Shown here: positions 45,259-55,110 of the stretch, in pieces
Layout of the letters: every line of letters starts with the position of its first letter
How positions within the stretch are numbered: position 1 is the stretch's first letter
Origin: Pseudomonas sp. Tri1
GTDB lineage: Bacteria > Pseudomonadota > Gammaproteobacteria > Pseudomonadales > Pseudomonadaceae
Assembly: GCF_017968885.1 (NCBI RefSeq)
Contig: NZ_CP072913.1
Coordinates: 4,814,501-4,878,500, forward strand
DNA length: 64,000 nucleotides
Reading direction: 5' to 3'
The notes under the pieces: generated by a model
Told to the model about the DNA's origin: nothing
Databases searched by the model: none
The model's input: only the letters and a program-made list of their open reading frames with translations
Translations under genes and position numbers: made by a program

Positions 45259-46269
45259 CTAAGTTAACAAATCTTCGAGGCGACCATGCAGGCGCTCGGG
45301 CAGGTTTTCCTGGATCTCGATCACCGCCCGGTTAATCGCGCTTTGAAAGCCCTGCACGCCTGCCGAACCGTGGCTCTTGATCACAATGCCCTGCAACCCA
45401 AGGAAACTGGCGCCGTTGTGTCGAGCCGGCGCCAGATCCGCCTGCAGTCGCCGCATCAACGGCAGCGCCAATGCGCCGACCACCCGCGATGCCAGGCTCT
45501 GGCGAAACAACGTCTCGATTCGCTCAGCGATCATGGTCGCCAGGCCTTCGCTGGACTTGAGCAGGATGTTGCCGACGAAACCATCACACACCACCACATC
45601 CGCCTCGCCGCGATACAAGCCATCGCCCTCGACGAAACCGATGTAGTTGATACCGCGCGCGCCCTGCAACAACGTGGCAGCCAGCTTGACCTGCTGGTTG
45701 CCCTTGATGTCCTCGGTGCCGATATTGAGCAACGCCACGCGAGGGCGCACGACGCCCAGGGTTTCGGCCGCCACCGAACCCATCACGGCGAACTGCAGCA
45801 GATGTTCGGCGCTGCAATCGACGTTGGCACCCAGATCGAGCAATTGACAAAAACCGCGCTGGGTCGGGATTGCCGCAACCATCGCCGGCCGATCGATCCC
45901 TGGCAACGTCTTGAGCACATAGCGAGACAGCGCCATCAGCGCACCGGTATTGCCCGCACTGACACACGCCTGGACCTTGCCATCTCGCAGCAGCTCGAGG
46001 GCCACCCGCATCGACGCATCAGGCTTGCTGCGCAGGGCCTGGGCAGGCTTTTCGTCCATGGCAATCACTTCGGACGCTGGCGCAATCGTCAGGCGCGAGC
46101 GATCCACAGCCGATTGGCCATTGAGCATTTCTTCCAGGAGGGAGGGTTGACCGACAAGGGTCAGGTGCAGCGAGGGCGTAGCATTCAGACAAGCAAGGCT
46201 GGCCTGAACAATGCTGCGGGGACCGAAGTCCCCGCCCATTGCGTCAATCGCGATGACTTGAGCAGACAA
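45259..46269 (-). CDS. plsX: Phosphate acyltransferase PlsX
   Basis: A 336-residue enzyme making acyl-phosphate from acyl-ACP for phospholipid synthesis. [24 protein letters not shown] and [13 protein letters not shown] are family motifs. It follows rpmF by 3 bp, the classic yceD-rpmF-plsX order that ties membrane synthesis to ribosome production. Confidence 0.96.
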   Translation of the reverse strand: MSAQVIAIDAMGGDFGPRSIVQASLACLNATPSLHLTLVGQPSLLEEMLNGQSAVDRSRLTIAPASEVIAMDEKPAQALRSKPDASMRVALELLRDGKVQACVSAGNTGALMALSRYVLKTLPGIDRPAMVAAIPTQRGFCQLLDLGANVDCSAEHLLQFAVMGSVAAETLGVVRPRVALLNIGTEDIKGNQQVKLAATLLQGARGINYIGFVEGDGLYRGEADVVVCDGFVGNILLKSSEGLATMIAERIETLFRQSLASRVVGALALPLMRRLQADLAPARHNGASFLGLQGIVIKSHGSAGVQGFQSAINRAVIEIQENLPERLHGRLEDLLT

Positions 46270-46272
46270 GGA

Positions 46273-46455
46273 TTACTCGTCAGCGCCCTTGTCGATCACT
46301 TTGCGACCACGGTATACGCCTTCTGGCGATACGTGGTGACGCAGGTGAACTTCACCGGTGGTTTTTTCTACGGACAGGGTGCTAGCCTCGAGAGCGTCGT
46401 GCGAACGGCGCATGTCACGGGCAGAGCGGGATTTTTTGTTCTGCTGAACAGCCAT
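46273..46455 (-). CDS. rpmF: Ribosomal protein L32
   Basis: A 60-residue basic large-subunit protein, [20 protein letters not shown]. It has no cysteines, so it is the zinc-free form. It lies 13 bp after yceD and 3 bp before plsX. Confidence 0.97.
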
Positions 46456-46468
46456 AATTGATTAACTC

Positions 46469-46996
46469 CTAAACGTTTGGGTCACGCTTTAACTGCGCCA
46501 ATACACTGAACGGGTTGGACCGCGTTACCTCGTCCTCGCTCGGTTCGGGCTCATCTGCTCCCGCCGGCTGCTGGCATTCTTCCGGATGATGAGCAGGCAC
46601 AATGGGCAAGGCGAGCAGAAGCTCCTCCTCGATCAGTGACTGCAGATCCAATGGATCTTCGCCCAGTTCCAGCACGTCATAACCTTTCGGCAACGACTGG
46701 GTATTCGCACCCTCCTTCACCACGGCGTAACTGCATTCGCTGTGGATCGGCAGGGTGACCAGCTCAAGACAACGCTGGCAAACCATTTTGACTTCAGTGT
46801 CGATAAAGCTGTGGATCACCACAGATTTACGTTCATCTCGTTCAAAAACGAATTTGGCCTGGACCGTACCGACATCGTCGGAAAGCGGGTCGCAGAGTCT
46901 CTTCAAATCGGCCAGCAGCAGTTCACCTTGGAGGGTGGTGCCACGATCAGCCAATTTGCGCGGGTCAACGTGAGGTGGAATCGGGTCATTCAACAT
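46469..46996 (-). CDS. yceD: YceD/DUF177 large-ribosomal-RNA accumulation protein
   Basis: A 175-residue protein needed in E. coli for normal 23S rRNA accumulation. The cysteines in VCQRCLELV and the acidic tail fit the DUF177 family. The ATG at 46996 (MLNDPIPPHVDPRK) is chosen because a strong promoter ends only about 10 bp before it; an earlier in-frame ATG at 47020 would lie upstream of the -10. There is no room for a ribosome site, so the message is probably leaderless. Confidence 0.9.
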   Translation of the reverse strand: MLNDPIPPHVDPRKLADRGTTLQGELLLADLKRLCDPLSDDVGTVQAKFVFERDERKSVVIHSFIDTEVKMVCQRCLELVTLPIHSECSYAVVKEGANTQSLPKGYDVLELGEDPLDLQSLIEEELLLALPIVPAHHPEECQQPAGADEPEPSEDEVTRSNPFSVLAQLKRDPNV

Positions 46997-47005
46997 AGGC
47001 GCAGC

Positions 47006-47033
47006 ATTATAGGGATGCACCCGGCCATGTCAA
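47006..47033 (-). promoter_or_regulatory. yceD-rpmF-plsX promoter giving a leaderless message
   Basis: On the minus strand, a perfect -35 TTGACA (47028-47033), a 16-bp spacer and a perfect -10 TATAAT (47006-47011). The start codon's A is only 10 bases past the -10, so transcription should begin at or within a few bases of the AUG. Confidence 0.85.
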
Positions 47034-47101
47034 AGGAAATTCAGCCCTGTCCGTTACTTGCGCGCCTCGCTAGAATTCCCCCCTGCCTTTTGGAGATGCC
47101 C

Positions 47102-47680
47102 ATGCTGCCTTTATTACTTGCCTCCAGCTCGGTCTATCGGCGCGAATTACTCGCCCGCCTGAGACTACCGTTCGTCTGCAGCTCGCCGGATATCGACGAA
47201 AGCCACCGCCCCGGCGAGCCCGCCATCGAACTGGTAAAACGCCTGGCCCGGGAAAAAGCCTTGGCACTGGCAGGCAGCCACCCGGCGCACCTGATCATCG
47301 GTTCAGACCAGGTAGCCGTGCTCGGCGAACGCATCCTGGGCAAGCCCCATACCTTCGAGAATGCTCGCGAACAACTGCTGGCCGCCAGCGGCGCCAAGGT
47401 GACCTTCCTGACCGGCCTGGCACTGCTCAACAGCCAGACCGGCGCCTGCCAGGTCGATTGCGTTCCGTTTACCGTGAATATGCGCTCGCTGGACCCAGAA
47501 CGGGTCGAACGCTACCTGCGGGCCGAGCAACCGTATGACTGCGCGGGCAGCTTCAAGGCCGAGGGGCTTGGCGTGAGCCTGTTCCAGAGCACCGAAGGCC
47601 CGGACGCCACCAGTCTGGTTGGCCTGCCGCTGATTCGCCTTGTGGATATGTTGCTGGCCGAGAACGTACTGGTGCCTTGA
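47102..47680 (+). CDS. Maf/YceF-family nucleotide pyrophosphatase (probably 7-methyl-GTP)
   Basis: A 192-residue Maf protein. LASSSVYRRELL, IIGSDQVAV and YDCAGSFKAEGLG match the YceF branch, which in E. coli hydrolyses 7-methyl-GTP. The start at 47102 follows GGAG at good spacing. It is divergent from yceD and converges with sppA. Confidence 0.92.
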   Translation: MLPLLLASSSVYRRELLARLRLPFVCSSPDIDESHRPGEPAIELVKRLAREKALALAGSHPAHLIIGSDQVAVLGERILGKPHTFENAREQLLAASGAKVTFLTGLALLNSQTGACQVDCVPFTVNMRSLDPERVERYLRAEQPYDCAGSFKAEGLGVSLFQSTEGPDATSLVGLPLIRLVDMLLAENVLVP

Positions 47681-47740
47681 GGCAGAACCTCGTCACAGGG
47701 GACGGCATCAGCCCTCCCCTGCACTCAAGCCCCAAAGCAA

Positions 47741-48730
47741 TCAGCGCAACGCTGGCCCCTGGAAGCCCATCCACATTGCCAGGTGCTCGGCGATGCTGGC
47801 GCCCAGCTTTTTCGAGAAGCGGTCAATCGGCGACTCTTCGATAGTGAAATCCACCAATTCCTTCTCGCCGATCACATCCCGAGCCACCGAACTGGCACTG
47901 CCCAATCCGTCGATCAGCCCAAGCGGCAATGCCTGCTCGCCAGACCAGACCAGACCGGAGAACAATTCCGGATGCTCCTTGTCTTTCAGCCGCTCGCCCC
48001 TGCCCTTCTTGACGCTGGCGATGAACTGCTTGTGGGTAGTGTCGAGCACACCCTGCCAGAACGCCGTTTCCTCAGGCTTCTGCGGCTGGAACGGATCAAG
48101 GAAGGATTTGTGCTCGCCTGCGGTGTAGACCCTGCGCTCCACCCCGAGCTTGCCCAGCGTCTCGACAAAGCCATAACCGGCCGCAGTCACACCAATGGAG
48201 CCCACCAGACTGGCCTTATCGGCATAGATCTGATCCGCCGCACTGGCGATGTAATAGGCACCGGAGGCGCCAAGATCGGAAATCACCGCGTAGACCTTGA
48301 TATCCGGATGCGCGGCACGCAAGCGGACGATTTCGTCATAGACGTAGCCAGCCTGCACCGGGCTGCCACCCGGACTGTTGATGCGCAGCACCACCCCTTT
48401 GACTTTCGAATCTTCGAACGCAGCTCGCAGGCTGCCGATGATGTTGTCCGCGCTGGCCGCTTCCTTGTCGGCAATCATGCCCTCGATGTCGATGACCGCC
48501 GTATAGGCCGCACCACCTCCTGGACTCTTCTTCCCGTCAAGCGCCTGGAAAATCATCGCCAAGCCGAAAAACAGATAAATGAAGACCAGGCACTTGAAGA
48601 AGATCCCCCAGCGGCGCGCACGACGCTGCTCCTCCACCCCGGCCAACAAGGTTTTTTCCAGTAATTTCCAGCTTTTATCGTCACCGTTGTCAGCGCTCGC
48701 CTTGGCCGGTGCCTTCCATTCATCGGTCAT
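47741..48730 (-). CDS. sppA: Signal peptide peptidase SppA (short form)
   Basis: A 329-residue S49 peptidase with one membrane span at about residues 43-62. The catalytic dyad is Ser156 (GASGAYY) and Lys208 (GEHKSF), 52 apart as in the Bacillus enzyme. The RINSPGGSP motif is present. It is half the length of E. coli SppA because there is a single domain. It should degrade cleaved signal peptides at the inner membrane. It is followed by no clear terminator. Confidence 0.92.
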   Translation of the reverse strand: MTDEWKAPAKASADNGDDKSWKLLEKTLLAGVEEQRRARRWGIFFKCLVFIYLFFGLAMIFQALDGKKSPGGGAAYTAVIDIEGMIADKEAASADNIIGSLRAAFEDSKVKGVVLRINSPGGSPVQAGYVYDEIVRLRAAHPDIKVYAVISDLGASGAYYIASAADQIYADKASLVGSIGVTAAGYGFVETLGKLGVERRVYTAGEHKSFLDPFQPQKPEETAFWQGVLDTTHKQFIASVKKGRGERLKDKEHPELFSGLVWSGEQALPLGLIDGLGSASSVARDVIGEKELVDFTIEESPIDRFSKKLGASIAEHLAMWMGFQGPALR

Positions 48731-48750
48731 ACATGCATCCTCAACAGACT

Positions 48751-49413
48751 TTAATCGGTGCGCCGGCTCAGCCAGGCGTGCAATTCAGGAAAATGATCGA
48801 TCGCCAGTCGCGGCTCGAATGCCCGGAGCGCCTCGATGGACTGCGCGCCATAGCTGACAGCCACCGACCCCATGCCGGCGTTGCGTGCCATTTGCAGATC
48901 GAACGACGAGTCCCCCACCATCAATGCCTGCTCCGGCCGCACCTCGCAATGCGCAAGTATCTGCTCAAGCATCAGCGGATGCGGCTTGCTGGCGGTTTCA
49001 TCCGCTGCACGGGTGACATCGAAATAATCATCCCAACCATGGGATTTCAATACCCGATCCAACCCGCGACGGGCCTTGCCGGTCGCGACAGCCAAGTGAT
49101 AACCCTCGGCTCGCAGGACTTCAAGGGTGTTGACCACACCATCGAACAAAGGCGAAGGCTCGGCCTCCAAAGCAATGTAGTGATCGGCGTAATGCTGGCG
49201 AAAAACCACCAACTCATCGTCACCAATCTCCGGATACAGGCTACGAATGGCTTCTGGCAAACCCAGGCCAATGATGCCTTTGACCGCAAAATCATCACGC
49301 CGGGCAAAACCCGTACGATCCGACGCGACATGCATCGACTCCACGATCCGACCAATGGAGTTGGCCAGAGTGCCATCCCAATCGAAAATCAACAGCTTGT
49401 AGTCAGGATGCAC
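48751..49413 (-). CDS. HAD-superfamily phosphatase (phosphoglycolate-phosphatase-like)
   Basis: A 220-residue HAD-IA hydrolase. The nucleophile is Asp11 in [10 protein letters not shown], with AVATGK, KPHP and [11 protein letters not shown] as motifs II-IV. It is coupled to rluC by an 11-bp overlap and precedes sppA by 20 bp. The substrate is unknown. Confidence 0.9.
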   Translation of the reverse strand: MHPDYKLLIFDWDGTLANSIGRIVESMHVASDRTGFARRDDFAVKGIIGLGLPEAIRSLYPEIGDDELVVFRQHYADHYIALEAEPSPLFDGVVNTLEVLRAEGYHLAVATGKARRGLDRVLKSHGWDDYFDVTRAADETASKPHPLMLEQILAHCEVRPEQALMVGDSSFDLQMARNAGMGSVAVSYGAQSIEALRAFEPRLAIDHFPELHAWLSRRTD

Positions 49414-50359
49414 TCAACCGCTCCACGGTCTTGGCCCACATGTCATCCACGGGAGCCTGCAGTTTCAGCTCGCCACCGTCAGGCAGCGGCACGGTAAGCA
49501 TGTAGGCATGGAGGAACAGGCGCTTGCCGCCCAGGTCACGGATTTCCTTGGTGAAATCGTCATCGCCATATTTGCTGTCACCGGCGATGCAATGCCCGGC
49601 GTGCAGGGTATGGACACGGATCTGGTGGGTACGCCCCGTCACCGGCTTGGCCTCGACCAGAGTGGCGAAGTCACCGAAGCGGCGCAGTACCTTGAACACC
49701 GTCAACGCCTCCTTGCCCTCCTCGTTGACCTCCACCATGCGTTCGCCGGAACGCAGGTTGCTCTTGAGCAGCGGCGCACGGACTTGCTTGATGGACGTAT
49801 CCCAGCGACCACGCACCAATGCCATGTAGCGCTTGTCGACGCCATCACCGCGCAACTGTTCGTGCAAGTGGCGCAACATGCTGCGCTTCTTGGCGATCAT
49901 CAACAGGCCGGAGGTGTCGCGGTCCAGGCGATGGACCAGCTCCAACTCCTTGGCGTCGGGACGCAACTGACGAAAGGCTTCGATCACGCCGAAATTCAGG
50001 CCGCTACCGCCGTGAACCGCAATGCCCGCGGGCTTGTTGATCACGATCAGGGCCTTGTCTTCAAAGACGATCGAAGCCTCGAGGCGCTGCAGCAGGCCCT
50101 GGGCCAGGGGCACCGGTTCATCGCGCTCGGGCACGCGTACCGGCGGCACGCGCACGATATCGCCGGCCTGGAGCTTGTATTCGGGCTTGATCCGGCCTTT
50201 GTTCACCCGCACTTCGCCTTTGCGCAAAATGCGGTAAATCAAAGTCTTGGGCACGCCTTTGAGCCGGGCCAGCAGGAAATTATCGATTCGTTGGCCGGCA
50301 TATTCCGGCGAGACCTCGAGCAGTTGAACGCCAGGGGTCGAAGGGGCAATAGTTGTCAT
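49403..50359 (-). CDS. rluC: 23S rRNA pseudouridine synthase RluC
   Basis: A 318-residue enzyme that makes pseudouridine in 23S rRNA (positions 955, 2504 and 2580 in E. coli). It has an N-terminal S4 RNA-binding domain (about residues 20-75) and the catalytic Asp146 in HRLDRDTSG. The ATG at 50359 ([10 protein letters not shown]) has no ribosome site, and a -10-like TATGAT ends 7 bases before it, so its message may also be nearly leaderless. It is divergent from rne. Confidence 0.95.
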   Translation of the reverse strand: MTTIAPSTPGVQLLEVSPEYAGQRIDNFLLARLKGVPKTLIYRILRKGEVRVNKGRIKPEYKLQAGDIVRVPPVRVPERDEPVPLAQGLLQRLEASIVFEDKALIVINKPAGIAVHGGSGLNFGVIEAFRQLRPDAKELELVHRLDRDTSGLLMIAKKRSMLRHLHEQLRGDGVDKRYMALVRGRWDTSIKQVRAPLLKSNLRSGERMVEVNEEGKEALTVFKVLRRFGDFATLVEAKPVTGRTHQIRVHTLHAGHCIAGDSKYGDDDFTKEIRDLGGKRLFLHAYMLTVPLPDGGELKLQAPVDDMWAKTVERLSAS

Positions 50360-50388
50360 GGCGGCGATCATAACAATTTTTTATGGAA

Positions 50389-50417
50389 TTGAAGCACTTA
50401 ATCATTGCTGCTATAGT
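50389..50417 (+). promoter_or_regulatory. rne promoter
   Basis: A -35 TTGAAG (50389-50394), a 17-bp spacer and -10 TATAGT (50412-50417). Transcription should start near 50424, about 636 nt before the rne AUG. Confidence 0.65.
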
Positions 50418-50423
50418 CGCGAA

Positions 50424-51059
50424 CGCCGCCAAAAGTGGCTGGACAGCGGACTAACGGTCAAAAACCGGCCCTGACCAACGCAATTCACGAGGACGAGAGG
50501 CCGTCCTACGGGGCTTTCGCGACGTAACGGTAGAGTTTGCAGGTGTAACGAGCGCAGGTGACATGAGGCCTGAAATACGCGGCAAAGCAGAGTTTTGACT
50601 CGCCTTGCGCGCCATATTCACGGCCAGTTCACAAAGTGCAGTCAGCTACGAACGACCCCGAGCGAGAGCTTCGGAAACAACGCCTAAATTAGCCATGATG
50701 CGTGACCTCCCCTTCCGGAGCTCACGGTAAATGCCAACCCGCTGCGGATTCTGCGCGCGGCAGCACCCGATTATCAGGGATACGTGTAGGGTGGAGATGT
50801 ACAACCGTCGGACTGTGTAGCACTAGGCTTATATTTAGACGCTTCATCTCGTCCACAGGCGCCGGTTGATTCCTCCTCCTGACTGAGTGCTTGAATTAGC
50901 CAGCAAGCAGGACGCGTCCGTCGCGACTTCGCCATCATTGGGTCGAACTCGCTGGACACTGGAGTGGCCCGGCCACTTCCATGACGCACCTGACACCGAC
51001 CGTGAGAAGTCGTGTGTGCCGAACGCCGTTTCCGGCAGCCCGGAAACCGACGGTACTAC
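50424..51059 (+). promoter_or_regulatory. Long 5' leader of rne
   Basis: About 636 nt without a supported gene between the rne promoter and its AUG. Hairpins include GGACG...CGTCC near 50491 and an 8-bp stem GTTTCCGG / CCGGAAAC with a CAGC loop at 51028-51047, just upstream of the start codon. In E. coli the rne leader binds RNase E and lets it cut its own message. No clear ribosome site is seen before the AUG. Confidence 0.6.
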
Positions 51060-54000
51060 ATGAAAAGAATGCTGATTAACGCAACTCAACCCGAAGAGTT
51101 GCGTGTTGCACTGGTAGATGGCCAGCGCCTCTACGACCTGGATATCGAATCCGGTGCACGCGAGCAGAAGAAGGCCAACATCTATAAAGGCCGGATTACT
51201 CGCATCGAACCAAGCCTTGAGGCTGCCTTTGTCGATTTCGGCTCCGAGCGCCACGGCTTCCTGCCCCTCAAAGAAATCTCCCGCGAATACTTCAAGAAAG
51301 CCCCTGAAGGCCGCGTCAACATCAAGGACGTACTGAGCGAAGGCCAGGAAGTCATCGTTCAGGTCGAGAAAGAAGAACGTGGCAACAAGGGCGCCGCCCT
51401 GACCACTTTCATCAGCCTGGCCGGCCGTTACCTGGTCCTGATGCCGAACAACCCGCGTGCCGGTGGCATCTCCCGCCGCATCGAAGGCGAAGAGCGCAAC
51501 GAATTGCGCGAAGCCCTGAACGGCCTGGTTGCCCCCGCCGACATGGGTCTGATCGTTCGCACCGCCGGCCTTGGCCGCAGCAGCGAAGAAATGCAGTGGG
51601 ACCTCGACTACCTGCTGCAACTGTGGACCGCCATCAAAGAAGCCTCGCTGGATCGCTCCGCGCCATTCCTGATCTACCAGGAAAGCAACGTGATCATCCG
51701 CGCCATCCGCGATTACCTGCGCCAGGACATCGGCGAAGTGCTGATCGACAGCGTCGAAGCCCAGGACGAAGCCCTGACCTTCATTCGCCAGGTGATGCCG
51801 CAGTACGCCAGCAAGATCAAGCTCTACGAAGACAGCGTTCCGCTGTTCAACCGTTTCCAGATCGAAAGCCAGATCGAAACCGCTTTCCAGCGTGTCGTCG
51901 AACTGCCGTCCGGCGGCTCCATCGTCATCGATCCGACCGAAGCCCTGGTGTCCATCGACATCAACTCGGCGCGTGCCACCAAAGGCAGCGACATCGAAGA
52001 AACCGCCCTGCAGACCAACCTTGAAGCCGCCGAAGAAATCGCCCGTCAGTTGCGCCTGCGCGACATCGGCGGCCTGATCGTCATCGACTTCATCGACATG
52101 ACCCCGGCCAAGAACCAGCGCGCCGTGGAAGAAAAAGTCCGCGAATGCCTGGAAGCCGACCGTGCCCGTGTACAGGTTGGCCGTATCTCGCGCTTCGGCC
52201 TGCTGGAAATGTCCCGTCAGCGCCTGCGTCCATCCCTGGGCGAAAGCAGCGGCATCGTCTGCCCACGCTGCAACGGCACCGGCATCATTCGTGATGTCGA
52301 ATCGCTGTCCCTGGCGATCCTGCGCCTGATCGAAGAAGAAGCCCTGAAAGACCGCACCGCCGAAGTTCGCGCCCAGGTGCCGATCCCAGTGGCCGCGTTC
52401 CTGCTCAACGAAAAACGCAATTCGATCACCAAGATCGAACTGCGCACCCGGGCCCGCATCGTCATCCTGCCGAACGATCACCTCGAGACGCCGCACTTCG
52501 AAGTGCAGCGCCTGCGCGATGACAGCCCGGAAGCCCACACCAACCAGTCCAGCTACGAAATCGCTGCTGCCGCTGCCGAAGTGGAAGAAGTCCAGCCAGC
52601 CGCCGCTACCCGCACCCTGGTGCGCCAGGAAGCCGCGGTCAAGACAGCCCCGGCCCGTGCCAACGCTCCGGTTCCGACCGAAGTGGCCGCTCCGGTTGCC
52701 ACACCGGCCGCCGCGCCTGAGCCAAGCCTGTTCAAAGGCCTGGTGAAGTCCCTGGTCAGCCTGTTCGCCACCAAGGAAGAGCCAACTGCGCCAGCCGTTG
52801 TTGCCAAGCCGGCCGCCAGCGAGCGTCCTGCCCGCAACGAGGAACGCCGTAACGGTCGCCAGCAGACCCGCAACCGTAACGGTCGCCGTGACGAAGAGCG
52901 CAAGCCCCGCGAAGAACGTGCACCGCGTGAAGAGCGCGCACCACGTGAGCCGCGTGAAGAACGCCAGCCACGCGAAGCCCGTGAGGAAGCACCTGCCGTA
53001 GCCCGCGAGGAGCGCGCACCGCGTCCGCCGCGTGAAGAGCGTCAGCCACGTGCCCCACGTGAAGATCGCAAGCCACGTGGTGAGCGTGAAGAACGTGTTC
53101 GCGAATTGCGCGAGCCACTGGATGCCGCCCCGGCCGCTGCTGCAGCCACCGCTGAAGAGCGTCCGGCTCGCCCGCCGCGTGAAGAGCGCGCACCGCGTCC
53201 GCCACGTGAAGAGCGTCAGCCTCGCGCCGAGCAGGCAGCCGCCGCTAGCGAAGAGGAAGTGCTGAACACCGAGGAACAACTGCAGGAAGACGGCCAGGAC
53301 ACCGCCGAAGGCGATCGTCCGCGCCGCCGCTCCCGCGGCCAGCGTCGTCGCAGCAACCGTCGTGAGCGTCAACGCGATGCCAACGGCAATGTGATCGAAG
53401 GTTCGGAAGAATCCGAATCCACCGAGAATGCCGAAGCGCCAAGCGCAGCGGATCTGGCTGCAGGCCTGGCCGTGACTGCGGCAGTTGCCAGCAGCACGAT
53501 TAGCGCCCCCGCCGAAGCCCAGGCTAATGAGCGGGCCGAACGCGCTACCGCCGTGGTGGAAAACGCGCCGGTTGAAGCGCCCGTGGTCGAAGCCACCACC
53601 CCGGTAGAAGCCACCGCTTCGCCAGAAGTGGAACTCGCCCCGGCACGTGAAGCCCAGCCCGAAGCCGAAACCGCCGCCGAGCCTGCACCGGTCGTCGAGC
53701 AGCCAGTGCTGGCCGCTGAGCCTGCATTCGAAGCACCGGCCGAGGAAAAGGCACCTGAGCCTGCCCGTGAAGAGCAGACTGCGTTCAACTGGACCGCGGA
53801 GCCAGCTGCACCGGCACCTGTCGTCGAGCCAGAACCGGCACCCGAGCCAGTGAAAGCGATCGAACCAGTAGTGGTCGAGCCTGCTCCAGTGGTCGAAGCG
53901 CCTGTGGTGGTTGAAGCACCGGCCCCAGTAGAAGAGCCTGCGCCTACCAGCGCCCTGACCCCGAACGGCCGTGCGCCGAACGATCCGCGCGAAGTACGCC

Positions 54001-54269
54001 GTCGCAAGCGTGAAGCCGAGCGTCTGCAGAAGGAAGCCGAACAAGCTGCCGCTGCCGCCGCTCAAGCGCCTGCCATCGTCGAGCCAGCTCCCGTCGTCGA
54101 AGCAGTCGAGGCAGCACCTGCCCCGGTCGCGCAAACCGCTGCCGAACCAGCTCCGGCCGAACCGGCGCCAGTGATCGACGAGCCTCAGCACTCCGCTGAA
54201 GCTGAAGAAGTCGCACCGCGTCACATTGAAGCCTTGGAAAAAGAGCACGAGCCTAAACCTCACGCCTGA
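51060..54269 (+). CDS. rne: Ribonuclease E
   Basis: The 1069-residue endonuclease that starts most mRNA decay and organises the degradosome at the inner membrane. The N-terminal catalytic half has an S1 domain (about residues 35-120), catalytic Asp300 (SIDINSA) and Asp343 (VIDFIDM), and zinc-link Cys401 and Cys404 (CPRC). The C-terminal half is disordered: Arg/Glu repeats at about 611-724 ([11 protein letters not shown] type), then Ala/Pro/Glu-rich segments, an NDPR segment near residue 976 and a basic helix after it. The start [13 protein letters not shown] is conserved. Confidence 0.97.
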   Translation: MKRMLINATQPEELRVALVDGQRLYDLDIESGAREQKKANIYKGRITRIEPSLEAAFVDFGSERHGFLPLKEISREYFKKAPEGRVNIKDVLSEGQEVIVQVEKEERGNKGAALTTFISLAGRYLVLMPNNPRAGGISRRIEGEERNELREALNGLVAPADMGLIVRTAGLGRSSEEMQWDLDYLLQLWTAIKEASLDRSAPFLIYQESNVIIRAIRDYLRQDIGEVLIDSVEAQDEALTFIRQVMPQYASKIKLYEDSVPLFNRFQIESQIETAFQRVVELPSGGSIVIDPTEALVSIDINSARATKGSDIEETALQTNLEAAEEIARQLRLRDIGGLIVIDFIDMTPAKNQRAVEEKVRECLEADRARVQVGRISRFGLLEMSRQRLRPSLGESSGIVCPRCNGTGIIRDVESLSLAILRLIEEEALKDRTAEVRAQVPIPVAAFLLNEKRNSITKIELRTRARIVILPNDHLETPHFEVQRLRDDSPEAHTNQSSYEIAAAAAEVEEVQPAAATRTLVRQEAAVKTAPARANAPVPTEVAAPVATPAAAPEPSLFKGLVKSLVSLFATKEEPTAPAVVAKPAASERPARNEERRNGRQQTRNRNGRRDEERKPREERAPREERAPREPREERQPREAREEAPAVAREERAPRPPREERQPRAPREDRKPRGEREERVRELREPLDAAPAAAAATAEERPARPPREERAPRPPREERQPRAEQAAAASEEEVLNTEEQLQEDGQDTAEGDRPRRRSRGQRRRSNRRERQRDANGNVIEGSEESESTENAEAPSAADLAAGLAVTAAVASSTISAPAEAQANERAERATAVVENAPVEAPVVEATTPVEATASPEVELAPAREAQPEAETAAEPAPVVEQPVLAAEPAFEAPAEEKAPEPAREEQTAFNWTAEPAAPAPVVEPEPAPEPVKAIEPVVVEPAPVVEAPVVVEAPAPVEEPAPTSALTPNGRAPNDPREVRRRKREAERLQKEAEQAAAAAAQAPAIVEPAPVVEAVEAAPAPVAQTAAEPAPAEPAPVIDEPQHSAEAEEVAPRHIEALEKEHEPKPHA

Positions 54270-54283
54270 TTCCATCGCCCAGT

Positions 54284-54320
54284 AAAAAGCCCCGCCTGGT
54301 CATGCCAGGCGGGGCTTTTT
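54284..54320 (+). terminator. Terminator of rne
   Basis: AAAAAGCCCCGCCTGG pairs with its complement in a long stem with a short loop, then TTTTT, 15 bp after the rne stop codon. Confidence 0.95.
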
Positions 54321-54388
54321 ATTGCCTCTGGACTTATCCACAACCCTGTGGGAGCGCTCATATGATCAATGTCCACCACAGATCAAAA

Positions 54389-54479
54389 TGTGGGAGCGAG
54401 CTTGCTCGCGATAGCGGTGGGTCAGCTTGCATCAATGCTGAATGCCTGATCGCTATCGCGAGCAAGCTCGCTCCCACAA
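54389..54479. repeat. REP pair downstream of rne
   Basis: Two inverted REP cores (GAGCGAGCTTGCTCGC type) about 40 bp apart, with a broken third copy (CTGTGGGAGCG) at 54347. They mark the boundary between rne and the molybdo-hydroxylase cluster. Confidence 0.9.
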
Positions 54480-54498
54480 GGGGATTTTGCAGCGGCTG

Positions 54499-55089
54499 TT
54501 ATTTGAAATTCAGAGCTTCAGGTACATCGACATCCCAAACAACACCAGGATCATCCACCGCCACCTCGACCACTCGTTCCCCGACGAACAACCCCTTGGC
54601 GCCGCGATCACCAGTCAATGCCATCAGTTTCGGCCCAAACGCACGGCCAAACCCCACTGGATGCCCATATTCACCGGCAAGAACCGGCACGCTGATGCCA
54701 TCCTCACGGATCGCCGCCACCACTTGCTCGATACTCGACGGCAGGATGAACGGCATGTCGCCCAGCACCATCAGCCAGCCATCAAGGTCCGGGCAAGCCC
54801 GGACGCCGGCGGCAATGCTGTCCCCCAAACCGGGCGAATCCAGCTCCACGAAATCGCAGCCGTAGGCCTGGGCCATCCGAATAGCCTGCGGGCGGTCCTT
54901 ACTGGTCACCAGTACGCGCTTTTCCAGGGCGGCGGGCAAATTCACCAGCACCTGCTCGATCACTGACCGGACAGCGCCGTCACGCCCCGTGCAATCGGCC
55001 AACAATTTATCCTTGTCCGGGCCCGCAACCTGACGGAAACGGCTGCCCGATCCGGCCGCGAGAATGATCACGCCAATCGACAGGGACAT
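54499..55089 (-). CDS. MobA-like nucleotidyltransferase (probable molybdenum cofactor cytidylyltransferase)
   Basis: A 196-residue NTP-transferase. The nucleotide loop is ILAAGSGSRF, followed by DKLLAD, LGDMPF and ST-type acceptor motifs. Next to XdhC and a molybdo-hydroxylase, it probably adds CMP to molybdopterin, as MocA does. It is the last gene of the iorA-iorB-xdhC set, 21 bp after xdhC. Confidence 0.87.
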   Translation of the reverse strand: MSLSIGVIILAAGSGSRFRQVAGPDKDKLLADCTGRDGAVRSVIEQVLVNLPAALEKRVLVTSKDRPQAIRMAQAYGCDFVELDSPGLGDSIAAGVRACPDLDGWLMVLGDMPFILPSSIEQVVAAIREDGISVPVLAGEYGHPVGFGRAFGPKLMALTGDRGAKGLFVGERVVEVAVDDPGVVWDVDVPEALNFK

Positions 55090-55110
55090 ACCCCCCTCCT
55101 CATCTGCGGC

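Noticed and set aside
50844..54275. 1143-codon open frame on the minus strand across the whole of rne
   Set aside because: It is antisense to rne, whose catalytic motifs are intact. The frame is open because of the codon bias and Glu/Ala/Arg-rich repeats of rne. Its product is Gly/Phe/Arg-rich without any recognisable domain.
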